DNA from: 79-D21 sp022839995
Lineage (GTDB): Bacteria; Synergistota; Synergistia; Synergistales; 79-D21
NCBI GenBank assembly: GCA_022839995.1
Contig: JALHIN010000009.1
Span: forward strand, 1 to 64,000
Length of the DNA: 64,000 nucleotides
Reading direction: 5' to 3'
Of this stretch, positions 16,597-26,209 are shown piece after piece (the stretch's first letter is position 1; each line of letters opens with the position of its first letter). A model generated the notes under the pieces. The model was not told the origin of the DNA. It was given only the letters and a program-made list of their open reading frames with translations, and searched no databases. The position numbers were made by a program, and so were the translations under genes.

Positions 16597-17787
16597 TTAC
16601 CGAAAGTTCACCTTTCGCGCATCGATTTTTTTCTTCAGCCGTTCAATTCTGTGAAGCCAAGCTTGCCTTTCCTGGAGCCAGGAGGAGCCGTGGAGGCCTC
16701 TTCGGGAATCCAGGTGTCGAAGCCCTTCCTCGGCCCTGGAGAGAGCCTCTTCCAGCCGGTTCAGCCGGTGCTCGTAAGCCTTTGCCAACTCCTCCAGGAC
16801 GGTCAGGGAAGGGCGGCAGGTCACCCTGGACTGCTCCCAGAGTTCCACCGCCGTTTCCCACCGTCTTTCGGCTTTCGCCCGCGAAGCCAGGCGCAGCAGC
16901 GCCTCCCCCCTGCTTTCGGGGGCATCCAGGGCATTCTTCCAGAAGGTCACCGCCAGTTCCCATTCCCCGCGTGCGGCCCAAAGATCCCCTGCAAGCAGGG
17001 TTTCCTGGCCCCGGCTGATTTCTCCCGCCACGATCCGTCCGACGTGCGCCTTGAGTGCCGCGAGGGAGAGGATGTCCAGCCGGTTGTGAAGGAAGACCCC
17101 GGTCAGGGGGGCCGCGTCCTTTGTATGCAGGAAATCCGCGTAGAGCGACGGGATTTGCCAGCCGGGGACATCCTCAGTCTCCCTAAGGACTCCCAGGACG
17201 GAGCGTTCCACCTCCCCGAGCCTGCAGGAAGGCAGGCTGCACCTCCAAAGGCTCCGGGCGATCCAGAGCAGGTCCAGGTGCGCGCTTCCAGGACGGAACG
17301 GGGTTCTCCGGGCCAGGATCGCCCGCGTCTGCAGCAGCGGCAAATCGAACCGCCGGCCGTTGTAGGTGACGAAACCCGCTTGTCGGGGAACGAGCCGGTC
17401 CACGGTTTCAAGCCATTCCGCTTCCCTTGACGGACTTGCAAGGAAAACCTGCCGGACGACCAGCGCTTGCCCTTCCAGGGTCCCGATTCCCGCGAGGAAC
17501 GCATAGGTTCCCGTGCCTCCCGCCAAACCGGTTGTTTCGAGGTCCAGGAAACAGGGCGGGTCGGTTCCTCCCCAGGGGGAAAGCCGTTCGGCGGCGAGGG
17601 AAAGACCGGCCAGGCCGACTTCGCCGTATGGCTCTTCAAGGGGGTGGGAGGTTTCCAGGACAAAGACTCCTGGGGCTGTCCACGCCCCACCCTCGGGAAG
17701 GTTGCAAACGCCCTCCGGTCCGGGGATTTTTCCGGCCGGCGCGTTTGAACCCAGCATCCGCCTCAGTCTCGACATCCGGTCGTTCAA
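16597..17787 (-). CDS. mrfB: MrfB-like DEDD exonuclease with TPR-like C terminus
   Basis: Related to YprB/MrfB, the metal-dependent exonuclease that works with the helicase MrfA in mitomycin C repair in Bacillus subtilis. The RNase H-like fold begins with the DxE motif in CFLDLETTGLAGGTGTYAFL; VTYNGRRFDLPLL and HNRLDILSLAALKAH carry the later acidic residues. The last 120 residues are helical and resemble tetratricopeptide repeats, as in MrfB. A TTG at 17787 overlaps the stop of the helicase gene and has GAGGGGG eight bases upstream; an ATG at 17775 is the alternative. The overlap with mrfA argues for joint function. Confidence 0.85.
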   Translation of the reverse strand: MNDRMSRLRRMLGSNAPAGKIPGPEGVCNLPEGGAWTAPGVFVLETSHPLEEPYGEVGLAGLSLAAERLSPWGGTDPPCFLDLETTGLAGGTGTYAFLAGIGTLEGQALVVRQVFLASPSREAEWLETVDRLVPRQAGFVTYNGRRFDLPLLQTRAILARRTPFRPGSAHLDLLWIARSLWRCSLPSCRLGEVERSVLGVLRETEDVPGWQIPSLYADFLHTKDAAPLTGVFLHNRLDILSLAALKAHVGRIVAGEISRGQETLLAGDLWAARGEWELAVTFWKNALDAPESRGEALLRLASRAKAERRWETAVELWEQSRVTCRPSLTVLEELAKAYEHRLNRLEEALSRAEEGLRHLDSRRGLHGSSWLQERQAWLHRIERLKKKIDARKVNFR

Positions 17788-20051
17788 GCGGTCATCCCCC
17801 TCAGGGAGGACAGCAGGGCCCGGGTGGCTTCCTTGGAACCGATCTGCGAACCCAGTGCCCCCACGCATGCGGGGCAACCTTTTTCGCACGGGCAGGAAAC
17901 GAGGGCCTCCCACGCGGAGTCCAGCAGTTCCTTCCGCAGGGTGAACGCGGCTTCGGCCAGCCCGACGCCCCCCGGGAAATTGTCGGCCAGGTAAAGGGTT
18001 GGCCTTTCAAAGTGGGGATCCCTCACCATGCCGTGAACCTGGAGGTCCCCCCGGTCGCACATCAAAAAGAGCGGGGCCGTGGCCCGAAGGAGATGGGCCA
18101 GTCCCGCGAGGGCGGAACTCTTCCTGTCGGGATCCCAGTTTCCCCAGGGCAGGCTGTCCGGAAGCGTCAGCCAGGCCCCGGTGGTGTGCATCTGTTCCTC
18201 GTCCAGGTGGATGTGGCCGTACCCCACGTTTTCCTGGGTGGAGAGGCGGATTTTCTTGTAGACCGTCGGTCGCGAGGCAAAGAGCACTTCTCCCCATCCC
18301 CACGGTTCCGAACGGTCGAATTCCTCGAGGACCTCCAGGCGGACGGCCAGGTCCGCATCCGTGTAGTATTCCGCTTCCACCGGTCTGACGAGCGCTCTCA
18401 TGCCTTTGAAATCCAGCTCCTGGACCTGGTATGCCTTCGCCCCGTGGAAATAGATGGCCTCGGGGTGGACCAGCATGGGAGCGCTGGGACGGTCCACTTC
18501 TCCCACCACAGTGTGGCGGGCCGGGTCCGAAATGTCGATGATCACGACGTTCTCGCTGGTGGCGCTCCGGAGGGAGAACCCTTCCGCCGGGAAAGAATCC
18601 GCCTGCCAGTGGTAGCGGCCCTCCGCCCGGTGGAGCACGCGCTGTTCCTCAAGGTATTCCAGGATTTCGGAGATGTCCGCCTTTCCGAACCGGTCCCCGG
18701 TCCGGAAAGGGAGTTCGAAAGCGGCGCACTTCACGTGGTTCACCAGGATGTAGAGGTTGTCCGGGTTCACGCGGGCTCGCTCCGGAGAAGCGCCGAAGAA
18801 ATAGGACGGTTGGGATGCCAAAAACTGGTCCAGGGCGAAAGAGGAGGCCACCAGCACCGCTGCCGAGGTTCCCTGCCGCCTTCCCGCGCGGCCCATCTGC
18901 TGCCAGGCCGAGGCGATGCTCCCCGGGTAGCCGTGCAGGACCGCCAGCTCGAGGGAACCGATGTCGATTCCCAGTTCCAGTGCGTTCGTGCTGACGACGC
19001 CCCGGATCTGGCCTCCCCGGAGCCCTTTCTCGATGGCCCTGCGCTCGTTGGGGAGGTATCCGCCCCGGTAGCCCGCAACCTGGTTCGATGGGAGGGCCCT
19101 AGCCTGGAGGTTCGTCCGGATGCGGTGCAGGAGCAGTTCCACGTTCGTCCGCGAACGGGTGAACACGATCGTGCTGATCTCGTTGGCCAAAGCTTCTGTG
19201 GCGATGGCGGCGGTTTCGTCGAGGGAGGACCCACGGATTCCCATGGACCGGTTCACGAGAGGCGGGTTCTGGATCAGGACGTGCTTCTCGTCCCTCGGGG
19301 CGCCGTTTCTCGTGACCAGCACCACGGGTTCCTCCAGCAGGGCTTCCGCCAGTTCCCTGGGGTTGGAGATGGTGGCGGAGCAGCAGATGAAGGTCGGGCT
19401 GGAGCCGTAGAAGGCGCAGATTCGCTTCAGCCTGCGGATGACGTTCGCAAGGTGGGAACCGAAAACGCCCCTGTAGCCGTGCATCTCGTCCAGGACGACG
19501 TACCGGAGGTTCTCGAAAAGCTTGACCCACTTCGTGTGGTGGGGAAGGATCCCCGTGTGGAGCATGTCGGGGTTCGTGATCACGACGTGGCCTGCCGTCC
19601 GGACTTTTGTCCGGGCGCTGGGAGCCGTGTCCCCGTCGTAGGTGAAGCAGGCGATGTCGGCTTCCACGCCCTCAAGCAGCGCAGTGAGTTCCGCCAGCTG
19701 GTCCTGGCTCAGGGCTTTCGTCGGAAAAAGGTAGAGCGCCCGGGAAGCGGGGTCCTCCAGGATCGACTGGACGACCGGAACGTTGTAGCAAAGGGTTTTG
19801 CCCGAGGCCGTCGGGGTAACGACCACCACGCTCTTTTTCCGTAGCGCCGCGTCGATGGCTTCTGCTTGGTGAAGGTACGGGCGCTCGATCCCCCGAAGGG
19901 CGAGGGCGTTCGTTAGCCGGGCGTCGAGGGCAGGCCAAGTCCCGAAGGCGGCGGCCTGGGACGGGAAGGTTCGCCACACGGACACCTCGCCGGGACGGGA
20001 TTCGATCCATTTCAGCAGTTCCTCGATTCTTTTCCGGGGTTTGCGAAGCAT
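17784..20051 (-). CDS. mrfA: MrfA-type DEAD/DEAH helicase with DUF1998 C-terminal domain
   Basis: A superfamily 2 helicase of 755 residues. RecA domain 1 shows VVVVTPTASGKTLCYN (motif I), FPTKALSQDQ (Ia), LDEMHGYRGVFG (DEMH-type motif II) and CCSATISNP (III). RecA domain 2 shows VFTRSRTNVELLL, VVSTNALELGIDIG and QQMGRAGRRQG (motif VI). The C-terminal DUF1998 region has a cysteine cluster CPCEKGCPACVGALG that probably binds metal. YprA/MrfA is a 3'-5' helicase that repairs mitomycin C damage with MrfB. Start at 20051: GAGGTG lies nine bases upstream. It overlaps mrfB by four bases. Confidence 0.93.
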   Translation of the reverse strand: MLRKPRKRIEELLKWIESRPGEVSVWRTFPSQAAAFGTWPALDARLTNALALRGIERPYLHQAEAIDAALRKKSVVVVTPTASGKTLCYNVPVVQSILEDPASRALYLFPTKALSQDQLAELTALLEGVEADIACFTYDGDTAPSARTKVRTAGHVVITNPDMLHTGILPHHTKWVKLFENLRYVVLDEMHGYRGVFGSHLANVIRRLKRICAFYGSSPTFICCSATISNPRELAEALLEEPVVLVTRNGAPRDEKHVLIQNPPLVNRSMGIRGSSLDETAAIATEALANEISTIVFTRSRTNVELLLHRIRTNLQARALPSNQVAGYRGGYLPNERRAIEKGLRGGQIRGVVSTNALELGIDIGSLELAVLHGYPGSIASAWQQMGRAGRRQGTSAAVLVASSFALDQFLASQPSYFFGASPERARVNPDNLYILVNHVKCAAFELPFRTGDRFGKADISEILEYLEEQRVLHRAEGRYHWQADSFPAEGFSLRSATSENVVIIDISDPARHTVVGEVDRPSAPMLVHPEAIYFHGAKAYQVQELDFKGMRALVRPVEAEYYTDADLAVRLEVLEEFDRSEPWGWGEVLFASRPTVYKKIRLSTQENVGYGHIHLDEEQMHTTGAWLTLPDSLPWGNWDPDRKSSALAGLAHLLRATAPLFLMCDRGDLQVHGMVRDPHFERPTLYLADNFPGGVGLAEAAFTLRKELLDSAWEALVSCPCEKGCPACVGALGSQIGSKEATRALLSSLRGMTA

Positions 20052-20128
20052 GGCCAGGATCACCTCTTCCCCTAGTCTACCGCAACGTGGGGTAGAATAA
20101 TCGTTGGCGGAGTGACCCTGGAACGGCG

Positions 20129-21070
20129 GTGAATTCTTTGCACGGAATCAAGATCGTGGCTCCCCTGGTCCTGGTGATGGCGATGGGATGGATCGCCCGG
20201 AGGAAGGGACTTCTCCGGGAAGACAGCGTTTCCCGACTGAACGACCTTTTGTACTGGATCGGCCTCCCGGCCCTGCTTTTCCGGTCCACCCTGTCGGTGG
20301 GGAAGGATGCCTTTTCCTCGCCGAACCTTTTCCTCGCCGTCCACCTGTCCTTTCTCGTAACCCCGGCGATTGCCTGGCTGCTGGCTTCCCTTTACCAGGG
20401 GGACTTCCGCCGCCGGGCCGTTTCGGTCCTCGTTTCGGTTCGCTCGAACAACGTCTACATGGGGATCCCCGCAGTTACCCTGGCGATGGGAGAAGCAGGG
20501 GAAAAGGCCTTGGGGCTTTTTTTCGCCGTCTGCATGGTGGGGTACCACCTCATCACCCTGACTTGGGCCCAGGTTGCCGTCTCGGGAGGAATCAGCAGGG
20601 ATTCCCTGCGAAAAACCCTCGTCGGGCTTTCCAGAAACCCGCTGCTTCTGTCCTGCATTGCCGGAGTCACACTCGCCGTTATCGGGGTCGGATCGCTTCC
20701 CGAAGTCCTGGACGAGGCACTGAAGATCACCGGGGGCATGGCCAGCGGCGTGGCGTTGATCGCCCTGGGCGCCTCCCTGGAGGTCGAACGCCTTCTCAGG
20801 GGTTTCACGCGGACCTGGGCAGACGTCCTGGTCCGCCTTTTCCTTTCACCGGCTCTCGTCTGGCTGGCATTTTGGGTCTGGCCGGTGGACCGTACCGTCC
20901 TTCAGGCTGTCGTCCTGGTGTCCGCCATGCCGGCCGCCGTGAACAACTTCGTGATCGCCGATTCCATGGGAATGGACTCCGATTACGCTGCGGAGGTCAT
21001 CCTAGCCAGCACCCTTTTCTCCGTGGTTTCCATCCCCGCCTGGGTCTTTCTTCTCGGAATCGCCCGCTAG
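20129..21070 (+). CDS. AEC (auxin efflux carrier)-family permease
   Basis: A 313-residue protein with about ten transmembrane helices. Typical AEC features are the N-terminal GWIARRKGLLREDSVSRLN, NNVYMGIPAVTLAMG in the first half and SAMPAAVNNFVIADSMGMD near the end. Bacterial AEC members carry malate, malonate or other small organic acids; the substrate is not shown. Either GTG 20129 or TTG 20138 may be the start; GGCGGTGA lies five bases before the TTG, which favours it slightly. The gene is divergent from mrfA, separated by about 75 bases. Confidence 0.9.
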   Translation: MNSLHGIKIVAPLVLVMAMGWIARRKGLLREDSVSRLNDLLYWIGLPALLFRSTLSVGKDAFSSPNLFLAVHLSFLVTPAIAWLLASLYQGDFRRRAVSVLVSVRSNNVYMGIPAVTLAMGEAGEKALGLFFAVCMVGYHLITLTWAQVAVSGGISRDSLRKTLVGLSRNPLLLSCIAGVTLAVIGVGSLPEVLDEALKITGGMASGVALIALGASLEVERLLRGFTRTWADVLVRLFLSPALVWLAFWVWPVDRTVLQAVVLVSAMPAAVNNFVIADSMGMDSDYAAEVILASTLFSVVSIPAWVFLLGIAR

Positions 21071-21073
21071 GGA

Positions 21074-21118
21074 GCGGCCCAATCCGATACACCCCTCACC
21101 GCAGGATTGCCGGGCCGC
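21074..21118. terminator. Imperfect bidirectional hairpin between convergent genes
   Basis: GCGGCCCAATCC pairs with GGATTGCCGGGCCGC, with a three-base bulge, across an 18-base loop. It occupies the whole gap between the convergent AEC and gspG genes. It has no T-run. Confidence 0.5.
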
Positions 21119-21119
21119 C

Positions 21120-21548
21120 TTACTCCTCCCAGTTCGTGATGTCCCGGTTCTTTCCTTCGCCACCCTCGACTCCGTCGGGGCCGTAGGAGAGTATGTCCGT
21201 TTCCCCGTGCTCTCCGGGTGAGCGGTAGATATAGGGGCGCCCCCATGGGTCCAGGGGGATTTTCTTCATATAGCCACCGTCGCGGTAATTCAGCGGTTCG
21301 GGGATCCCGGAGGGTTTTGCAACCAGGGCCTCCAGGCCCTGTTCCGTGGTGGGATAAAACCCGTTGTCGAGCTTGTAGAGTTCCAGGGCCTGTTCGATCG
21401 ACCGGATCTGGACGAGAGCCGCGGTGCGCTTCGCTTCTTCGCCCCGGCCCACGACCCGCGGGACGACCAGCGTGGCCAGAAGACCTAGAATGACCACGAC
21501 GACGAGGATTTCAACGAGTGTGAAGCCGCTTCGCCGTTTTTCCTTCAC
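21120..21548 (-). CDS. gspG: Type II secretion major pseudopilin GspG
   Basis: 142 residues. The prepilin leader ends KRRSG before FTLVEILVVVVILGLLATL, with Glu5 of the mature chain present. The body shows YKLDNGFYPTTEQGLEALV and PLDPWGRPYIYRSPGEHG, the GspG calcium-loop region, ending with the aspartate-rich SYGPDGVEGG. It forms the main body of the periplasmic pseudopilus. A GTG start has AAGGAGG eight bases upstream. It is the last gene of the operon and is followed by a hairpin. Confidence 0.97.
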   Translation of the reverse strand: MKEKRRSGFTLVEILVVVVILGLLATLVVPRVVGRGEEAKRTAALVQIRSIEQALELYKLDNGFYPTTEQGLEALVAKPSGIPEPLNYRDGGYMKKIPLDPWGRPYIYRSPGEHGETDILSYGPDGVEGGEGKNRDITNWEE

Positions 21549-21581
21549 GAAAAGGACCTCCTTATCTGGATTTTCACTTGG

Positions 21582-22742
21582 TCAGCGGATGAGGGACGAC
21601 AGGTCGAAGATGGGCAGGAGGATGGCAACCACGACAAATCCCACGATGACTCCCAGTGCGAGGACCATCGCGGGTTCGACGAGGTCGGCCAGTCGGGCCA
21701 TCTGGCTTTCGGCGATTTCCCAGCTGTTGTCCGCCACCTGCTGCAGGGCGTCGGACAGCTCCCCCCCGGCTTCCCCGACCTGGATGATGTAGACGGCGTC
21801 TTCCGGGAAAGATCCTTCTTCCTGCAGGGCCTGCCCGAACCGATACCCCTTTCGGATCCTCTCGGATGCCGATTCCCAGCGCCCGGGAGACGGATCCATG
21901 GGTGCGACCATCGAAAGGGCCTGCAGCAGCGGAATGCCGCAATCCAGGAGCGTCGCCAGGTGGGAAAAGACCAAAGAAAGGGTGATTCGCTCCCGGAGTC
22001 CCTTTAGGGGGAGCCTCGGCAAAAGGGTGCCCTTTCTTCGCTGCCAGAGTAAGAGCGCCAGGAGAAAGACCAGAAGAGGGATTCCTGCAGTTTTCAAGGC
22101 CGAGGAAAGCCAGAGCAGAACCCTTGTGGGCAAAGGAAGGCTTTCCCCCATGTCCGCAAAGAGGGCGGCAAGCTTCGGGACGACGTAGGCCAAGAGGAAG
22201 GCGACCACGGCCGTTCCGACCGCCGCCATGACGAGGGGGTAGGTGAGAGCGCTCCGGACCCGCCTGCGCAGTCCGATCTCGAGTCGGTAAAGGCGAGCGG
22301 CACGGTCAAGGACCTGCTGGAGGGAACCGCTCCGTTCGCCGGATTCCACCATTCCGACCAAATCCTCCCTGAATTGGCCGGATTCCCGCATCGCGGCTCC
22401 CAGGCTCTTTCCCGCCTCGACTTCCTTTTTGAGGCTTCCGTAAAGCTCCCGCAGGGACTCCCGGGGCGACTGCTTTCCAAGGAGTACCAGGACGTGGCTC
22501 AGGGTAAGCCCGCTTCTCAGGTAGCCTGCGAGGCTCCTGCAGAAGAGCAGGGTGTCTTCGAGCGGGACTTGTTTTCGGCTTTTGCGGGAAAGCTTTTCCT
22601 GGCCTGCCAGGCCCCGGATCTCGACGGGGACCAGGCCCTCCCTTCCGAGTGCCTGCACCGCGGAGGCCTCGTTGGGTCCTTCCACTTCTCCCGCCAGGAG
22701 CTTCCCCTGGGGATCGTAGGCGGTGTACCGGTATCGCGGCAT
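21582..22742 (-). CDS. gspF: Type II secretion inner-membrane protein GspF
   Basis: 386 residues with two GspF domains and three membrane segments. It starts PRYRYTAYDPQGKLLAGEVEG, typical of the family. The first GspF domain has FCRSLAGYLRSGLTLSHVL and MVESGERSGSLQQVLDR; the second has FSHLATLLDCGIPLLQAL and IIQVGEAGGELSDALQQV. It sits in the inner-membrane platform and links the GspE ATPase to the pseudopilus. It starts five bases after gspE ends. Confidence 0.97.
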   Translation of the reverse strand: MPRYRYTAYDPQGKLLAGEVEGPNEASAVQALGREGLVPVEIRGLAGQEKLSRKSRKQVPLEDTLLFCRSLAGYLRSGLTLSHVLVLLGKQSPRESLRELYGSLKKEVEAGKSLGAAMRESGQFREDLVGMVESGERSGSLQQVLDRAARLYRLEIGLRRRVRSALTYPLVMAAVGTAVVAFLLAYVVPKLAALFADMGESLPLPTRVLLWLSSALKTAGIPLLVFLLALLLWQRRKGTLLPRLPLKGLRERITLSLVFSHLATLLDCGIPLLQALSMVAPMDPSPGRWESASERIRKGYRFGQALQEEGSFPEDAVYIIQVGEAGGELSDALQQVADNSWEIAESQMARLADLVEPAMVLALGVIVGFVVVAILLPIFDLSSLIR

Positions 22743-22746
22743 GCGA

Positions 22747-24228
22747 TCAGGCCTCCCCGACAGCCCTCACCAGTTCCTCTGGCGTGGTGAGGCCCTGCCG
22801 GACCCTTTTCAGCCCAGTTTCCCAAAGGGTTTTGAATCCGTTTTCCCTGGCGAGCTCCCGGATCCTCGAAGAGGTTGCGCCCTTCGAGACGGCCTCGCGC
22901 AAGGTGTCGTCCATCACCAAAACCTCGTATAGTCCGAAGCGGCCGTAATATCCCGTCCCAAGGCAGCGTTCGCAACCGGCGCCCCTCTGAACGGTCTCGA
23001 TCCCGGCTTTCCGGAATGGCGGCGGGGCTTCCGCAGCCGTGGCGCAGGACGGGCAGACCTTTCGGACCAGCCTTTGGGCGACGACACCGAGAAGGGATCC
23101 CGCAACGAGGTACGGTTCGACTCCCATGTCCGCGAGCCTGACGACAGCGCTGGGAGCATCGTTTGTATGGAGGGTCGAGAGGACGAGGTGCCCTGTCAGG
23201 GAGGCCTGGACGCCCATGTGGGAGGTCTCGAAATCCCGCATTTCTCCCACCATGATGATGTCGGGGTCCTGCCGAAGGATCGCCCTCAGGGCGGAAGCGA
23301 AAGTCACGCCCGCCTTTTCGTTTACCTGGATCTGCCCGACGCCTGGAAGGTCGTATTCGATGGGGTCTTCCACGGTGATGATGTTCACCTCGGGGCGTTC
23401 GAGCTTCTGCAGGATGGCGTAAAGGGTCGTCGTCTTCCCGGAACCCGTTGGGCCCGTCAGCAGGATCATCCCGTAGGGCCGGGAAACCATTTCTTCCAGG
23501 GCTGATCGGGCCTTGCCCGGCATTCCCAGCTCGTCCAGGGCCAGGAGGCCCTGCCTCTTGTCCAGGAGACGGAGGGCCAGCCGCTCGCCGTGGCGCGTGG
23601 GAACCGATCCGACGCGGATATCCACCGAACGGCCTCCCACCGAGATTCCGATCCGCCCGTCCTGGGGGACGAATCGTTCCGAGATGTCCATTCGGGCCAT
23701 GACCTTGATCCGGCTTGTCAAGGGGGCCTGGTGGGTTTTCGGCAGGCTCAGCTTGTCGTGCAGGACCCCGTCCACGCGGAAGCGGATTTCACATCGGTCC
23801 TCGAAGGGCTCGACATGGATGTCCGTTGCCCGCTCTTTCACGGCTTCAAAAAGCAGGCTGTTCACGAGCCGGATCACCGGGGCGGAGACCGAATCGCTCT
23901 GGATGTCCTCGCGGGCCACCGCATCGAGATCCGCCACCCCTTCGATCGCTTCCAGGTCGTCCGACGCGATCCTGCTTCGCAGGCTGTAGAGGCGGTCAAA
24001 CAGGGCGTTCATGGAACCGGCGTCGATGATTTCGATGCGGGTTTCCCCCTCGAAGACCCGGGAAAGAAGCTGTGCGTTGCCGTACGTTTCCAGGGAAGAG
24101 ACTGCGAGCAAAAGGCCGTTCTCGTCCCGCCGCAGCGGAAGGACCCCGGCTCCCCGGAGGGCATCGAGGCTCAGGCTTTCCGGGATGAGAGACAGGATTT
24201 CCTCGGGGTTGAAGCCCGCTTCGGTCAC
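22747..24228 (-). CDS. gspE: Type II secretion ATPase GspE
   Basis: 493 residues. Walker A is LLTGPTGSGKTTTLYAIL, the Asp box DPIEYDLPGVGQIQVN, Walker B DPDIIMVGEMRDFET, and the His box region ASLTGHLVLSTLHTNDAPS. A four-cysteine zinc site is visible in KVCPSCATAAE and GAGCERCLGTGYYGR. It powers pseudopilus assembly from the cytoplasmic side. Its GTG start overlaps the gspD stop (GTGA). Confidence 0.97.
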   Translation of the reverse strand: MTEAGFNPEEILSLIPESLSLDALRGAGVLPLRRDENGLLLAVSSLETYGNAQLLSRVFEGETRIEIIDAGSMNALFDRLYSLRSRIASDDLEAIEGVADLDAVAREDIQSDSVSAPVIRLVNSLLFEAVKERATDIHVEPFEDRCEIRFRVDGVLHDKLSLPKTHQAPLTSRIKVMARMDISERFVPQDGRIGISVGGRSVDIRVGSVPTRHGERLALRLLDKRQGLLALDELGMPGKARSALEEMVSRPYGMILLTGPTGSGKTTTLYAILQKLERPEVNIITVEDPIEYDLPGVGQIQVNEKAGVTFASALRAILRQDPDIIMVGEMRDFETSHMGVQASLTGHLVLSTLHTNDAPSAVVRLADMGVEPYLVAGSLLGVVAQRLVRKVCPSCATAAEAPPPFRKAGIETVQRGAGCERCLGTGYYGRFGLYEVLVMDDTLREAVSKGATSSRIRELARENGFKTLWETGLKRVRQGLTTPEELVRAVGEA

Positions 24229-26195
24229 TGGTTTTTCACTCCCTGCCGGTAGAGGGCGTCGTTTTTCTGCTTGTAGGTCCGTTCCATTTCGGTCAGCTGG
24301 GTTTCCACGTCGTCGGAGGCGTTGGCAAGGTCTTTCGTCAGGAGGCTCGCCTCTTCCGGGGTCTCGAGAATCTGGGGGGTCAGGAAGATCAGCAGGTCGA
24401 CCTTCTCTCGAGATTTCGCCACGCTCTTGAAGAAGTCCCCGAGGATGGGGATGTAGGACAGGATCGGGACCCGGGACTTGACGGACTTGTCGGATTCCTT
24501 AATGAGGCCCCCCAGGACGATGGTCTGCCCGTCCCCGACGGTGACGTTGCTTTTGATCTGGCGCTTGGAGGTGGTGGGCGTGTTTACCGTCATGGGGGTG
24601 AGGACGTCCTCCACCGTCTGGTCGATCTCCAGGGCCACCAGGTTGCCGCTTCGCACGTGGGGGGTCACCTTCAGGATGAGGCCCGTGTCCTTGTAGTCGT
24701 AGCTGTTCTGCACGGCACTCGGGTTCGAGGTGTCCGCCAGTTTCGATTTCAGCTGCGGGATGACCTGGCCGACCTGCAGCTCGCTTTCCATGTTGTCGGT
24801 GCAAAGAAGCCGCGGCATGGACAGGACGTTGATGGCGTCATACTTTTTCAGCATGTTGATCGTGGCGTAAATGAGGGATTTTCCCTCGTATTTCGTGGTG
24901 GTGATCAGGTTGCCTTTCTGGTCGTATTCCTTTTCCTCGACCCGTGTCAGGTCCCTGAACCAGTTGACGAACTCGGACGGAATGCCCGTGGGATTGCCCA
25001 GCGCGGCCTGGCCTGCCAGCACGGCGTCGCCCGTGATGGCCCCTCCCCAGGTGGCCCAGTCGATCCCCGCGTTGTTGAGCTTCGTCATGTTGACCTCGGC
25101 GATGAGACCCCGGATGAAGACCTGTTTTGGCTGGATGTCGAGTTTCTGGATGATGGCTTCGATATTCCTTGCGGTCGCGTCTTCCGCCACGAAGATCAGG
25201 CTGTTCGTCCCGGGATCCGCGACCACGCTTGCAGGGAGCGCTCCCTTCTGGTCGGGCTGGAGTTTCGCGGCTGTGGACAGGATGGTGCTGAGTTTCTCCG
25301 CCATCGTTTTGGCATCGGTGTTCTTCAGCGGGACCACGTGGTACTGGCCCGCCCGGGCCGGGATGTCCAACTCCCGGATGATTTTCTGGGCTTCCGCGAA
25401 GACCCGTTTTTCGCCGATCAGGACGAGTTTGCGGGAAGCGTCATCTGGAACAGCCAGTAGCCCCGACAGTGGGGAACTCGGATCTTTCGCCATCACGGCC
25501 AGCTGCTTGGCCAAAGACGAAGGGGTCGTGTTGCGGATGTCGACCGTCCTGCTGTTCTTCAGGCTGTCTGCCGCATCAAGGGCGTTGATGACCCCCAGGG
25601 CCTTCTGGATCGCCGTCGCCTTTCCCATGAGCAGGACTTTGGCCCCACTGGCCATGGGGGCGACGCCCACCTCGCCGCCCATGGCTGCCTTGAGCCCTTC
25701 TGCCACGAATTGCGCGGAAACGTAATCCAGCGGGACGATCTGCGTGACGAAACTCTCTCCGAAGCCTGGCCCCACCCGCCCCTTGCGCACGGCGTAATCG
25801 GTGCTCTGCCCTTTTGATGCGGGGACGACCTTGCTGTATGTCCCGGTTCGCTGGAGCGAGAGCCCGTTCATTTCGAGCACGGAAAGCATCGCCTGTCGGG
25901 CCTCCGAGAGGCTGAGGGCCCTCGGCGAAACGACCGTGACGGTCCCCTTCACAGACGGGTCGATGAGGATGTTCTCCTGGAGGACCTCTGACATGAACCG
26001 GATAAAGGTGCCGAGGTCCAAGTCCCGGAAGTTGAACTGGACAGAACCCGTGTTCCGCATCGCCCTCGCGGCTTCCACGAGGCTGGCCTCGTCCTGGGAT
26101 GCCTGTGCCTGGCAGGGAACCGCGGCGGAAACTACGGCGGCTGCGATGGCGAAAACAAGGATGAGGAATGAAAACGGATGGTGGTTGCGCTGCAA
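24225..26195 (-). CDS. gspD: Type II secretion secretin GspD
   Basis: Outer-membrane secretin, 656 residues. An N-terminal signal peptide (FLILVFAIAAAVVSAAVPCQAQA) is followed by an N0/STN-type domain near NFRDLDLGTFIRFMSEVLQ, N1-N3 repeats, and the secretin core with VLSMPRLLCTDN and VPILSYIPILGDFFKS, ending with VDLLIFLTPQIL. It forms the export pore. The start is a TTG at 26195, with GGGAGGGG six bases upstream; any longer reading would add a leader with no signal peptide. It is placed between gspI and gspE. Confidence 0.95.
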   Translation of the reverse strand: MQRNHHPFSFLILVFAIAAAVVSAAVPCQAQASQDEASLVEAARAMRNTGSVQFNFRDLDLGTFIRFMSEVLQENILIDPSVKGTVTVVSPRALSLSEARQAMLSVLEMNGLSLQRTGTYSKVVPASKGQSTDYAVRKGRVGPGFGESFVTQIVPLDYVSAQFVAEGLKAAMGGEVGVAPMASGAKVLLMGKATAIQKALGVINALDAADSLKNSRTVDIRNTTPSSLAKQLAVMAKDPSSPLSGLLAVPDDASRKLVLIGEKRVFAEAQKIIRELDIPARAGQYHVVPLKNTDAKTMAEKLSTILSTAAKLQPDQKGALPASVVADPGTNSLIFVAEDATARNIEAIIQKLDIQPKQVFIRGLIAEVNMTKLNNAGIDWATWGGAITGDAVLAGQAALGNPTGIPSEFVNWFRDLTRVEEKEYDQKGNLITTTKYEGKSLIYATINMLKKYDAINVLSMPRLLCTDNMESELQVGQVIPQLKSKLADTSNPSAVQNSYDYKDTGLILKVTPHVRSGNLVALEIDQTVEDVLTPMTVNTPTTSKRQIKSNVTVGDGQTIVLGGLIKESDKSVKSRVPILSYIPILGDFFKSVAKSREKVDLLIFLTPQILETPEEASLLTKDLANASDDVETQLTEMERTYKQKNDALYRQGVKNQ

Positions 26196-26209
26196 GAGGA
26201 TCCCCTCCC

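Noticed and set aside
17427..19844. Long plus-strand open frame opposite mrfA
   Set aside because: It is the mirror of the helicase gene; there is no recognisable domain and the helicase motifs fit the minus strand.
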